From assembly GCA_026399315.1 (NCBI GenBank), contig JAPLRF010000026.1, positions 28,196 to 92,195 on the forward strand: a stretch of 64,000 nt of DNA, written 5' to 3'. This document shows, in pieces, positions 53,317-62,001 of the stretch; within the stretch, counting starts at the first letter, position 1; every line of letters starts with the position of its first letter. Source of the stretch: Gammaproteobacteria bacterium (GTDB taxonomy: Bacteria; Pseudomonadota; Gammaproteobacteria; Coxiellales; Coxiellaceae). The position numbers and the translations under genes were made by a program. The notes beneath the pieces were generated by a model that searched no databases, was not told the DNA's origin, and saw nothing but the letters and a program-made list of their open reading frames with translations.

Positions 53317-53727
53317 ATGAAAACACGATGCATCACTTTCGCCTTATTTTCAGTGCTTTTAATTCAATCCGCATTAGCGGCCGATCAATGCGCCGTCTTA
53401 GGTTTTAAAGAACCCAATAAACAAACCTACGATGGACCTACCTGGTGCGATGCAGTTCATGTCAAAAACATAACTGTTCATGGGCCATTTCACACCAATC
53501 GATCCACATTTTCCGGTGAAACAAAAGTCAGCGGCCCAATGCGAGCAGATAATTCAACATTCGATTCAATTGCTGAAAAAAATAAAACATCTGAAGTGAT
53601 AAAGCTCTATCACACCTCTCATGTAAAAGGAAATATCACTTTTCAAGGGCCGCCAGGAAAAGTGATTGTCAGTGTTACCTCATCAATCCAAGGAAAAGTA
53701 ATTAATGGAAAAATTATCCATCATTAA
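53317..53727 (+). CDS. Secreted hypothetical protein, 136 aa, repeated beta-strand pattern
   Basis: TTCAGGAG precedes the ATG. Signal peptide 1-21 (ITFALFSVLLIQSALA-AD). The mature part has short repeated segments of the form x-V-x-G-x-(F/M)-x-A/T-x-x-S-T-F (VHGPFHTNRSTF, VSGPMRADNSTF, VKGNITFQGP), suggesting a small beta-helix or bactofilin-like fold. One Cys pair (C24, C43) could form a disulfide. It ends 20 bases before the decarboxylase gene, so it may be the first gene of the biosynthetic operon or merely sit upstream. No assigned function. Confidence 0.65.
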   Translation: MKTRCITFALFSVLLIQSALAADQCAVLGFKEPNKQTYDGPTWCDAVHVKNITVHGPFHTNRSTFSGETKVSGPMRADNSTFDSIAEKNKTSEVIKLYHTSHVKGNITFQGPPGKVIVSVTSSIQGKVINGKIIHH

Positions 53728-53747
53728 TTTATATTGCGGAGTGTCAG

Positions 53748-55109
53748 ATGAAAACAGTAAAAAATAAATTTCTTATTAATGCGGCCGAACAATTTGGCAC
53801 GCCGGTTTTTCTATATGATGTGGATATTATTAAAGAAAGATATTACCACGTCAGGGGTAATCTGCCGAGTAATTGCGATATTTTTTACTCGTTAAAAGCA
53901 AACCCGGCCATTGCGATTTGCGAACAGCTTAGAAAATTAGGGGCGCAATGCGAGGTGTCATCAAAAAATGAATTAATGACAGCATTAAAATCAGGCTTTA
54001 AGCCTGAGCAGATAATTTTTGTTGGCCCCGCAAAAAAACAAGATGAAATCGCGTTATGTATACAGAAAAAAATCCGACATATTGTTTGTGAGTCAGTAGA
54101 GGAAATTACTTTGGTTAATTTCATTGCTGAAAAAAATAAAACAAAAACATCCATTTTAGTAAGGTTAAACCCAGATTTTACTGTTAAAAAATCGCCGATC
54201 AAAATGAGTGGGGTTGCATCTCAGTTTGGAATTGATGTTAAGCAGTTTATATCAAAATTCAAAAAAATACAGCGTTGTTCTTTTGTTTCATTGGATGGCA
54301 TTCATATCTACAATGCCAGCCGTGTATTAGATGGCGATGCAATCATCGAAAACATAAAAAACATATTGTCACTGGTAAAAACATTGTCTATAAAACTTAA
54401 AATAAAATTTAATGTCATTGATCTTGGTGGAGGCTTTGGTATTCCCTATTTCACAGGGGAAAGTGAATTAAATCATGCTTCTTTGATATCTGAAATTAAT
54501 GGAATATTGAATGATCACCGTAAATTAAACAGTACGGTAATTTTTATTTTAGAATTGGGGCGTTACTTGGTTGCAGACTCAGGCTATTTAATATCAACAG
54601 TGCAGTATGTAAAAACCAGTCATGATAAAAATTATTTGATAGTAGATGCTGGAATGAATTGTTTTATGGCTGCAACGGGTCTGGGTTCATATGTTCATCG
54701 TAATTTTCATTTTAGTCATATTCCCATTTCAAATAGCAGGGTTGAAGTGCAAAAAAAACAATATCAAGTCGCAGGTCCACTGTGCACCCCGGGTGATGTT
54801 CTGTTAAAGAATGTTGAATTATCCAATGTCAGCAGGGGTGATTTAATTGTTTTTGAGAAAACAGGTGCTTATGGCCTAACTGCTTCACCGAGTAGGTTTT
54901 TGAGTCATGGCTCGCCTGCTGAAGCTATTTATGACGATAAAAAAAATCATTTAATAAGACGGCGCGAAACAATTGACGATATATTTTCGACGCAAAACAG
55001 CCTAAATACGTCAGAGTGGGTTCAGCAGAGTATGTCGTATAGCACAGAAACGCGCCCAGTAAACAGCTCAGAAACGCGCCCGGCAGGGTGCGTGCAAACC
55101 CTGCTATAA
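53748..55109 (+). CDS. PLP-dependent decarboxylase, fold type III
   Basis: 453 residues, in the ornithine/diaminopimelate decarboxylase family. Lys50 in DIFYSLKANP is the PLP Schiff base; the phosphate-binding VIDLGGGFGIPYF, the acid pocket and AGPLCTPGDVL (catalytic Cys and Asp from the partner subunit) are intact. It most resembles the branch found beside AMP ligases and carrier proteins (such as exosortase-associated sets) rather than housekeeping lysA. It probably makes an amine or modifies an amino acid as building block. The last ~25 residues (SETRPVNSSETRPAGC) are encoded by a repeat. Confidence 0.85.
   Translation: MKTVKNKFLINAAEQFGTPVFLYDVDIIKERYYHVRGNLPSNCDIFYSLKANPAIAICEQLRKLGAQCEVSSKNELMTALKSGFKPEQIIFVGPAKKQDEIALCIQKKIRHIVCESVEEITLVNFIAEKNKTKTSILVRLNPDFTVKKSPIKMSGVASQFGIDVKQFISKFKKIQRCSFVSLDGIHIYNASRVLDGDAIIENIKNILSLVKTLSIKLKIKFNVIDLGGGFGIPYFTGESELNHASLISEINGILNDHRKLNSTVIFILELGRYLVADSGYLISTVQYVKTSHDKNYLIVDAGMNCFMAATGLGSYVHRNFHFSHIPISNSRVEVQKKQYQVAGPLCTPGDVLLKNVELSNVSRGDLIVFEKTGAYGLTASPSRFLSHGSPAEAIYDDKKNHLIRRRETIDDIFSTQNSLNTSEWVQQSMSYSTETRPVNSSETRPAGCVQTLL
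55044..55106. repeat. Repeat-derived 3' end of the decarboxylase gene
   Basis: CAGAAACGCGCCCAGTAAA and CTCAGAAACGCGCCCGGCAG are a direct duplication of the dispersed-repeat core. A hairpin GCAGGGT-GCGTGCAA-ACCCTGC follows (55083-55104). Confidence 0.6.
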
Positions 55110-55152
55110 AAAAACAAACTAACCAGGAAAACAAATCAACCAGGAAATTATC

Positions 55153-55422
55153 ATGCAAAACACAGAGAAATTGGTTAAAAACGCATTAGCATCAACCCTG
55201 CATTTTTTAGATACAACCTCAATTCACTTTGATCATACTTTAAAAGAAGATTTACAGTTAGATTCCATGAGTTCATTAATGTTTTTAATGAAACTTGAAG
55301 AAACCATTGATAATTTTTTGGTTGATCCTGAAACTCTTGAAATGCGTGATCTTGAAACCGTTTCATCCGTTATAAATTACGTTGACATGCAGTTATTGTC
55401 GCGAGAAAAAAATGTACATTAA
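55153..55422 (+). CDS. Acyl/peptidyl carrier protein
   Basis: 89 residues, four-helix carrier fold. The phosphopantetheine Ser is in DLQLDSMSSLMFLMKLEE (D-S-M, the usual DSL with Met). The size fits stand-alone carrier proteins. AGGAAATTATC precedes the ATG. Its gene overlaps the next by 11 bases. It presumably carries the intermediates made by the ligases, oxidase and ketosynthase-like proteins downstream. Confidence 0.9.
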   Translation: MQNTEKLVKNALASTLHFLDTTSIHFDHTLKEDLQLDSMSSLMFLMKLEETIDNFLVDPETLEMRDLETVSSVINYVDMQLLSREKNVH

Positions 55423-56227
55423 TAGCGTAATTTATCAGTCTCATTTTTCAGGCATGCAAACAGAAAGTGTGAGTAATAGAGTAAAAGATTATTTTTATGA
55501 TTTATACCGGATTTATAAAAAAGACATGCGTTTAAATTTAATAAAACCTGTATACCGCTATGCAGACTTAGGAAGTTTATTAATGGAAAAGCTGAGACTA
55601 AACGGCAATCTAAGTAACCTTGAGTTTCTTTTTTTGCCATTATGGGCGCCTTCATGGAATATGGACTTTGCGACGCCGGAATTATATCTAAAAAATAAAT
55701 TTAATATTGTCGCTCAGTTAATTGATGTCCGTGGTACCGGAAGGCTATGTGTTTTTTATGCTATTTATTTGTTACTTCAACTGGTTGATGTCAGTTCAAA
55801 AAAAATATCGCTATGCTGCTCGATAGAGAACGCATGTTCTTCATTTTCGCATGAAGACATGTCCTTCTTGCCAGAAATTAATTATATAGCCTCGTTTGCT
55901 TTTTCTGCAATGAAAGAAAAAAGTAGTTTTTTTAAAATATTACAATGCAGTATCGTACAAGTGAAAGACTTAATAAAATTTTTAGATTCGAATATGAATT
56001 TATTTAACATAAAAAATACTGATAGTGTTGTTTATAGTTGCAGAATAAAAAACAAGATTGTTGATCATAGGTTTATCCATATTGAACATCGAAACTCATC
56101 AGGGTTTCTTTATAGCTGCATTGATTTTATATTAAAAAGTGATATTAAAGTGAAATATGTTTTTGTTGTTGATTATGATGTTATTGAGAAATTGGCGGGG
56201 CTGATTTTGCTTGAGTTTCTCATTTGA
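55412..56227 (+). CDS. Degenerate ketosynthase III-like protein
   Basis: 271 residues from the ATG at 55412. The segment at about 70-145 (LEFLFLPLWAPSW ... IDVRGTGRLCVFYAIYLLL ... KKISLCCSIENAC) parallels the thiolase-fold half of the two KASIII-like proteins downstream (ETTLYKCVGAFNALKLAN ... ILIVVADIAF). The active-site Cys position is not clearly conserved and no PHNxN His motif is seen. It may be a non-catalytic partner (chain-length-factor-like) or have another function. The call rests on alignment by eye and neighbourhood. Confidence 0.45.
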   Translation: MYINSVIYQSHFSGMQTESVSNRVKDYFYDLYRIYKKDMRLNLIKPVYRYADLGSLLMEKLRLNGNLSNLEFLFLPLWAPSWNMDFATPELYLKNKFNIVAQLIDVRGTGRLCVFYAIYLLLQLVDVSSKKISLCCSIENACSSFSHEDMSFLPEINYIASFAFSAMKEKSSFFKILQCSIVQVKDLIKFLDSNMNLFNIKNTDSVVYSCRIKNKIVDHRFIHIEHRNSSGFLYSCIDFILKSDIKVKYVFVVDYDVIEKLAGLILLEFLI

Positions 56228-56907
56228 TAGCAGTCAATTATATGTTGAGAGGTGGTATGGAAAATAATATTCAATTCCAATCGGAAAAGTATATTCGCAT
56301 TGAATGGAAAAAACTATTTTATGAGGTGAGTTCCTTTGTTTTTGGCGAAAAAAATCCGGTTGGATTGATTAATAAAAGCGGGATTGTGATGGTATCAAAC
56401 GCAATTTTTTTAGAAAAAACTATCACAATATATTCGAAAAAAAGGGCAATCACGGTTATGGTCGATTCTCTGGATTTTAGAAGGATTTCAATTTTAAAAG
56501 ATTTTAATTTTTTTTCGATTAATGTCAGCTTAATAACAAATAGTGGCTCATCCACTTTGTATGCTGATTTTATTTTTAAAATTATTCAAGCAATTTATAA
56601 ATCCTGCTTAGAAATATATCGCTATACGCGACAACACCTGGAAAATCGATACTATGACAATAAAAGTATTTTTAAAATAGAGATTGTGCAGTCAAAATTT
56701 TCAGACATGATTATTATTTTAAATCGGGTTTCATTTTTAATTGATTCAAATAGAAATAAGGACAGCGTAAATTTTATTTTATCGCAATTAATTGACGTTC
56801 TGATTATTTTATCACGCCTCGCAGGTGCGCGAGCTGTTTTAAAGGATAACGCAATTGATTTTCTATTTCACGTTCGTTTATTCCAAAAATTCATAGGAAC
56901 ATGCTGA
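56224..56907 (+). CDS. Acyl-CoA-dehydrogenase-like small subunit (tentative)
   Basis: 227 residues. The second half (SCLEIYRYTRQHLENRYYDN then FKIEIVQSKFSDMIIILNRV ... LARLAG-like SRLAGARAVLKD) follows the C-terminal helical bundle of acyl-CoA dehydrogenases, but the EGT catalytic region is missing. The N-terminal half is unrecognised. It overlaps the preceding stop (ATGA-like at 56224) and the next start (TGATG). Probably a partner of the following dehydrogenase, as in heteromeric dehydrogenases with one inactive subunit. Confidence 0.45.
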   Translation: MIAVNYMLRGGMENNIQFQSEKYIRIEWKKLFYEVSSFVFGEKNPVGLINKSGIVMVSNAIFLEKTITIYSKKRAITVMVDSLDFRRISILKDFNFFSINVSLITNSGSSTLYADFIFKIIQAIYKSCLEIYRYTRQHLENRYYDNKSIFKIEIVQSKFSDMIIILNRVSFLIDSNRNKDSVNFILSQLIDVLIILSRLAGARAVLKDNAIDFLFHVRLFQKFIGTC

Positions 56908-58001
56908 TGCCATCATACTTTAGTGCTGAAATTGCTTATGGTGATGTACTGTTATCCTACGCAAATAGTTTCAGAGAAATTGCTTTTGAAATTGATGACG
57001 ATCCCAATTCGATTCTTAATTATATCGAATTACCGGCTATCAATTTTATTTTATCAGATAGAGACAGCACAACGGTTCAGCGAACGCAATACCTTGAGGC
57101 TTTAGCTTATGGTGATCCAGGTGTTTTATTGGCATGTCCTGGTCCTTCTCTTTCTGGCTTGATGATGCGTGAATTAGGGTTGCCAGAACAAATAGATCAA
57201 TTTTATCGTATTTTGCAATCTAAAAAGATGAGAACATTTTTTGCTTTGACTGAACCAAAAAAAGGTTCGGACGCAAACAATATTGAAACTCGTATAATAA
57301 AAAGCAGCAGAGATTCAGATCGGTATTTATTGAGAGGTGAAAAATGCTTTTTTGGAAATGGCGCAGTAGGCGATATGGGTGTCGTGTTGGCTAGGATGTA
57401 TGATGGCCTTGTTGGTATTCGTGCAATATGGTTATTGCCTGAGTGTATTGAAAATAACGCCACCATAGAAACCTTGCCGATGTTTTCATTGCATGGCGCC
57501 CAAATTGCCAAAATGAAATTTAATAACACGCTTATTTCGAAATCAAACATATTAGGTAATCATCTTTCTATTTGTGAAAATGGTCTTTTAGGAATTACAA
57601 AAGTCTTAAATCGATTGCGAAGCGGTGTTGGTGCTATTGCAATTGGGCAAGCGCAGGCAGCATTTGATTTAACTTTTTCAATTAATAAGAAACGACACTT
57701 GTCAAACAAATCAATTTTTTCAAATTTAAATGACATGCTGTTTTCAGCGCGAAAATCATTACAGCGCGCAGCTATTATTGTGGATGAAAATGCATTAAAC
57801 AGCAGTGAAGTTTCGTTGGCAAAAGCCAATGCTACATTTGTTTCTGAAAGCGTTATTAATGCGTGTATCGATTTATGCACCCTTGATCAATTGCTCGAAA
57901 ATCCTTGGCTGCTGAAGGCGTATCGTGATGTGTTTAGCTGGGAATTTATGGAAGGTACCACTGACATGCAAAAGAAGAAAATCATTAAGGAAATTATATG
58001 A
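56901..58001 (+). CDS. Acyl-CoA dehydrogenase-like flavoprotein
   Basis: 366 residues (MLMPSYF; the ATG at 56907 is equally possible). Family segments: FALTEPKKGSDANNIET (flavin contact), RYLLRGEKCFFGNGA, the helical bundle with RSGVGAIAIGQAQAAF, and WEFMEGTTDMQKKKII with the catalytic Glu. In carrier-protein clusters such enzymes oxidise prolyl- or acyl-thioesters (prolyl-PCP dehydrogenases of pyrrole antibiotics). Coupled to the gene before and, by an ATGA overlap, to the AMP ligase after it. Confidence 0.85.
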   Translation: MLMPSYFSAEIAYGDVLLSYANSFREIAFEIDDDPNSILNYIELPAINFILSDRDSTTVQRTQYLEALAYGDPGVLLACPGPSLSGLMMRELGLPEQIDQFYRILQSKKMRTFFALTEPKKGSDANNIETRIIKSSRDSDRYLLRGEKCFFGNGAVGDMGVVLARMYDGLVGIRAIWLLPECIENNATIETLPMFSLHGAQIAKMKFNNTLISKSNILGNHLSICENGLLGITKVLNRLRSGVGAIAIGQAQAAFDLTFSINKKRHLSNKSIFSNLNDMLFSARKSLQRAAIIVDENALNSSEVSLAKANATFVSESVINACIDLCTLDQLLENPWLLKAYRDVFSWEFMEGTTDMQKKKIIKEII

Positions 58002-59524
58002 ATAACCATCAGTATTTACTGCCTCATTTATTTTTAAAAACGGTTTATCAAAATAAAACGAAAACAGCTTTAATTATTGATGATGATTACTATAGCTATT
58101 GGTTGATTTATGAAGATTGCTTGCGTTTCGTAGAATGCATCGGATTGAAAAGTAAAAAAACGAATGGCCGGGTTATTATCATAGGGGGAAATAATTATAT
58201 AACAGTTGTCGCTTTCTGGGCTACGATTTTATTAGGTTTTGTTCCGTGCGTCATTGATCCTGAGATGAATGAACAAACACTCAGCGCCGTGATTGAAAAA
58301 ATTGACCCTTGCATTGTTGTTTTTGAAAATATTACTGATTCAAGATTTAAACTGATTTCAGATTTTGGTGTTGATCTTATCTCTGGAGTGTGCGAAAGAA
58401 TTCATAAAAATATAAATTGCAATTTTAAATACAGCGCGACAGAATCTGATCTGGCGATGATCATGCACACCTCCGGAAGCACTGGTGCCCCGAAAGGGGT
58501 TATGCTTTCACATCGCAATATTATTTCTGCAGTCGAATCAATTTCAAATTACCTGAGCATGAATTCTTGCGATGTTATTTTATCTGTTTTGCCAATGCAT
58601 TTTGATTATGGTTTATATCAAATGCTGCTTGCATTTCATGTTGGCGGAACGCTTATTTTAGAAAAAAATTTACTATTTCCGAATTTGGTTGCTAACAAAA
58701 TTTCCAAGTATAAAGTATCCGTTTTGCCATGCGTTCCATTAATGGTTCAATTATTTCACCTCACTTCAAAACGATTTTCTTATGATTTTTCCTCGCTAAG
58801 AATAGTGACAAACACGGGTGAAAATTTATCACCTTCGCATATTGAAAAAATAAAAAAAATATTCCCGAAAGCAGTCTTGTTTTCAATGTATGGATTAACG
58901 GAATGTAAACGGTGTAGTTATTTGCCGCCTGATATGCTTGAGAAAAAGCCAGGGTCAATTGGGATTCCTATTCCCAATTTGAAAATGTGGATTCAAGGTG
59001 ATAATGGTGATCCTGTTGGGCATAACATTGAGGGAAATTTGGTTATTTCAGGGCCAACTGTCATGATTGGTTATTGGCGAGATAGTGTTGAAACACAAAA
59101 AAAATTAACTCTGGATGATAATGGACAGAAAATATTACTTACTGGTGACAGAGCGATAATGGACGATGAAGGTTACTTTTATTTCCGAGGCAGAAATGAT
59201 CATGTTATAAAATATAAAGGAATAAAATTTGATTGTTTTGAATACGCTGAAATTTTAATGAAATTAAAGCATGTTAATCGAAGTTATATTTTCACAGAAG
59301 CAAAAAATGTTCAGGAGCAAGTGTTGGTTGTTTGTATTGAATCTGATTTAACCAACAATAACATGGATCTTTTCAAGAAAGCTATCTTTGAAAAATTTCC
59401 GTCTAAGCAAAAACCAGATTGCATTTATTTCAGTGATCGATTTCCTTCTCTAAGCAATGGAAAGCTGAATAAAAAAATGTTAGAGAAAACAGCATTAGAA
59501 AACACTTGGATTTGTACGAGATGA
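57998..59524 (+). CDS. AMP-forming acyl/aminoacyl ligase (adenylation enzyme 1)
   Basis: 508 residues. Core motifs in order: MHTSGSTGAPKGVMLSHRN (phosphate loop), PMHFDYGLYQMLLAF, SMYGLTECKRCSYLPPD, GDRAIMDDEGYFYFRGRND, KYKGIKF, and LSNGKLNKKML with the C-terminal catalytic Lys. The TECKR-YLPP signature is shared with ligases that load amino acids or acyl groups onto stand-alone carrier proteins (prolyl-AMP ligases, exosortase-associated ligases). Substrate unknown. ATGA overlaps on both sides. Confidence 0.88.
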   Translation: MNNHQYLLPHLFLKTVYQNKTKTALIIDDDYYSYWLIYEDCLRFVECIGLKSKKTNGRVIIIGGNNYITVVAFWATILLGFVPCVIDPEMNEQTLSAVIEKIDPCIVVFENITDSRFKLISDFGVDLISGVCERIHKNINCNFKYSATESDLAMIMHTSGSTGAPKGVMLSHRNIISAVESISNYLSMNSCDVILSVLPMHFDYGLYQMLLAFHVGGTLILEKNLLFPNLVANKISKYKVSVLPCVPLMVQLFHLTSKRFSYDFSSLRIVTNTGENLSPSHIEKIKKIFPKAVLFSMYGLTECKRCSYLPPDMLEKKPGSIGIPIPNLKMWIQGDNGDPVGHNIEGNLVISGPTVMIGYWRDSVETQKKLTLDDNGQKILLTGDRAIMDDEGYFYFRGRNDHVIKYKGIKFDCFEYAEILMKLKHVNRSYIFTEAKNVQEQVLVVCIESDLTNNNMDLFKKAIFEKFPSKQKPDCIYFSDRFPSLSNGKLNKKMLEKTALENTWICTR

Positions 59525-60450
59525 ATATAGCCCATATTACCTATATATTAGGCGAAAACAAATTAAGCATCCAAGAGATTTTAGATTCTGGTGAAATTAC
59601 GGGTGTCGATGCGATGATCTTTGAAAAAATAATGGGTTTAGCGTATGTAAAACGCCATTTTGCTAAAACACCTTCTGATCAAATTTCAGATGTAGTTAGT
59701 CAATTGTTTGCTGAATATCCGGCTGATAGGGACGCTATTAAGTATGTTATCTATTCTCATACTTCTGAATATGCTTTTCCTCTTGGTGATTATACGTTGA
59801 GAAATATTTTATTAGCGCTGAAAATTAGCAATGCTTTTTGTTTTGAAACTACCTTATATAAGTGTGTAGGCGCATTTAATGCGTTAAAACTTGCGAATTC
59901 GTTATTTCATAAAATTGAAGATTATCAAACTATTCTGATTGTTGTCGCTGATATTGCCTTTACATCAATTTTGCGCGCCATTCCTGGCTCAGCCCTGTTG
60001 AGTGATGTTGCAACAGCCATTCTATTAAAAAAATCAGATGCGCATCATTGCTTATTAGATGTAAAGATAGATTCCTATGGTCAATTTTCAAAGGGGATAT
60101 GGGCTGATCGCAATGAAAAATTATTATTTCAAAAAGATTATGTTTTTTATCTTTGTAAAATAATTGATGAAATCACAAAAAGAAACAACATCCTTATTAA
60201 TGAGTTAAAGTATATTTTTCCACACAATGTTAATAAAATATCATGGAAGCAAGTGCTTCACACCTTGTCAATCCCGCTTGAAAAAATTTATTTTGAAAAT
60301 ATTGCTGCAATTGGACATGGTTTTGGATCCGATCCGTTTTTAAATTTAAAAGATGGCATTTTGAATAATGCAATATATCCTGGAGACTATTATTTGTTAG
60401 TAGGCATGGGATTGGGTGCTACTTTCTCTGCAGCACTGCTTCAATATTAA
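59521..60450 (+). CDS. Ketosynthase III-like protein A (Cys-His-His)
   Basis: 309 residues from the ATG at 59521. Thiolase-fold markers: ETTLYKCVGAFNALKLAN (Cys115), ILIVVADIAF, PGSALLSDVATAILL, FPHNVNKIS (His235), and IGHGFGSDPFL, where His266 replaces the Asn of FabH's GNTSAA. The C-terminus GDYYLLVGMGLGATFSAALL is typical. It may condense or transfer a carrier-bound acyl group. Homologous to the protein at 62856. Confidence 0.82.
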   Translation: MNIAHITYILGENKLSIQEILDSGEITGVDAMIFEKIMGLAYVKRHFAKTPSDQISDVVSQLFAEYPADRDAIKYVIYSHTSEYAFPLGDYTLRNILLALKISNAFCFETTLYKCVGAFNALKLANSLFHKIEDYQTILIVVADIAFTSILRAIPGSALLSDVATAILLKKSDAHHCLLDVKIDSYGQFSKGIWADRNEKLLFQKDYVFYLCKIIDEITKRNNILINELKYIFPHNVNKISWKQVLHTLSIPLEKIYFENIAAIGHGFGSDPFLNLKDGILNNAIYPGDYYLLVGMGLGATFSAALLQY

Positions 60451-60459
60451 GGAAACCCC

Positions 60460-62001
60460 ATGAATAATTTTTTTGAAGAAATATTGATATCAGCAGAAAA
60501 ATATAAACACAAAAAGGCAATTTATATTGGAAATAAATCTTATACCTATACGAATCTAATTCAGTCAGCATATAAACTTTCGCACGTTTTTGAAAAAACA
60601 CAAGATAAGAATTCATTTTGTATTATTATTTCAAATAAGACCATTAACTTTTACCAAGCGATGCTTGCTTGCTTTTTCTCTAACAGTGTTTATATTCCAT
60701 TAAATGTTATGTCTGGAATTGAAAAAAGCAAAATGGTGTTAAGCACGCTTGATTCATATTTTATCTTCGTTGGTGATATTGATTCAGAAATTGCTTTTGA
60801 TTTACTTTCCACTGTTTCAGATAAAAATATACTTTTCTTATTTAAAACAAAAGATATGAAATTAAAATCAATTATTGAAAATAATCATTGCTATTACGTT
60901 GAAGATTATCCTCTTCGTGAAATAAATTTTAATTCCTGTTTTCGTCATGTTGTAAAATTTCCAGATGCCAGAAATTATGCCTATCTTTTTTTTACATCTG
61001 GGTCGACAGGAAAACCAAAGGCTGTCCCTATCTCATATTTAAACCTAAGTACTTATATCGACAATGTGTTATCGCTATTTTCCTTTTCATCAAAAGACCG
61101 GTTTATTCAGTTATCTGATATTGCCTTTGATATTTCCATTCATGAGATTTTATTATGCTTGGTATCTGGTGCAACCTTGTATGTTTATGATGATAAAAAA
61201 GAATTAGGTGTGTCAAAGTTTATTGCTAGCAATAAAATAAGTCATTGTATTTTAGTTCCGTCAGCTATGCCCGTTATGATAGCGCAATGTCGATATTATG
61301 CTTATAATTTTCAAGCATTGAAAAATACTTTTATATGCGGAGAACCTTTTCCAGTCAGTTTTGCGAAAGAGTGGGAAACCGTTGCGCCCAATTCTAAGAT
61401 TGTTAATTTATATGGCCCTACAGAAGCTACCGTTAGCTGCACATATCATGTTTACGACAAGGACCATGATTATGCGCCCATGCTAACATTGCCAATTGGA
61501 AGGCCTTTCTTAAGCACGCAATTGTCGATGACAAAAAGAGGTGAACTTGTCATTTCTGGCCAGCAGGTTTCTGAAGGATATTGGCCATTTCATACAGTGG
61601 ATAAATTCCGCTATGATCTTTTTTCGGAAAGCAGGGAATATTTTTCTGGAGATCATGTTTCTTATGATGAACAATATGGTTATTTATTTCATGGTCGATT
61701 TGATGATCAATGGCAACTGAAAGGCTGTCGCATTGAAAAAGCGGAAGTTGAATCTGCCTTAAGGCATATTTTGCATCTTCATGATATTTGTGTTGTACCG
61801 CGGTACGATCAGAATCAATTGATTTTCGCCTTAGTCGCATTTTCAACATTTGAAATAAACGATCGAAATATTAAAAAAAAACTGCAGTCGTATTGTCCGA
61901 ATTTTTGCCTCCCGATCCTATTTGTAAAATTAAATAAAATCCCTGTTTTACCTAACGGAAAGACAAATTATAATATCCTAAAGGAAAATATAAATGGATA
62001 A
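60460..62001 (+). CDS. Amino-acid adenylation domain protein (adenylation enzyme 2)
   Basis: 513 residues, stand-alone. Motifs: YLFFTSGSTGKPKAVPISYL (A3), IAFDISIHEILLCLVSGATL (A4, with the Asp that binds the alpha-amino group in NRPS domains), NLYGPTEATVSCTYH (A5), GYLFHGRFDDQWQLKGCRIE (A7-A8) and LPNGKTNYNIL (A10 Lys). It is closer to NRPS/DltA adenylation domains than the first ligase, so an amino acid substrate is likely. The 3' end overlaps the next gene by 8 bases. Confidence 0.87.
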   Translation: MNNFFEEILISAEKYKHKKAIYIGNKSYTYTNLIQSAYKLSHVFEKTQDKNSFCIIISNKTINFYQAMLACFFSNSVYIPLNVMSGIEKSKMVLSTLDSYFIFVGDIDSEIAFDLLSTVSDKNILFLFKTKDMKLKSIIENNHCYYVEDYPLREINFNSCFRHVVKFPDARNYAYLFFTSGSTGKPKAVPISYLNLSTYIDNVLSLFSFSSKDRFIQLSDIAFDISIHEILLCLVSGATLYVYDDKKELGVSKFIASNKISHCILVPSAMPVMIAQCRYYAYNFQALKNTFICGEPFPVSFAKEWETVAPNSKIVNLYGPTEATVSCTYHVYDKDHDYAPMLTLPIGRPFLSTQLSMTKRGELVISGQQVSEGYWPFHTVDKFRYDLFSESREYFSGDHVSYDEQYGYLFHGRFDDQWQLKGCRIEKAEVESALRHILHLHDICVVPRYDQNQLIFALVAFSTFEINDRNIKKKLQSYCPNFCLPILFVKLNKIPVLPNGKTNYNILKENING

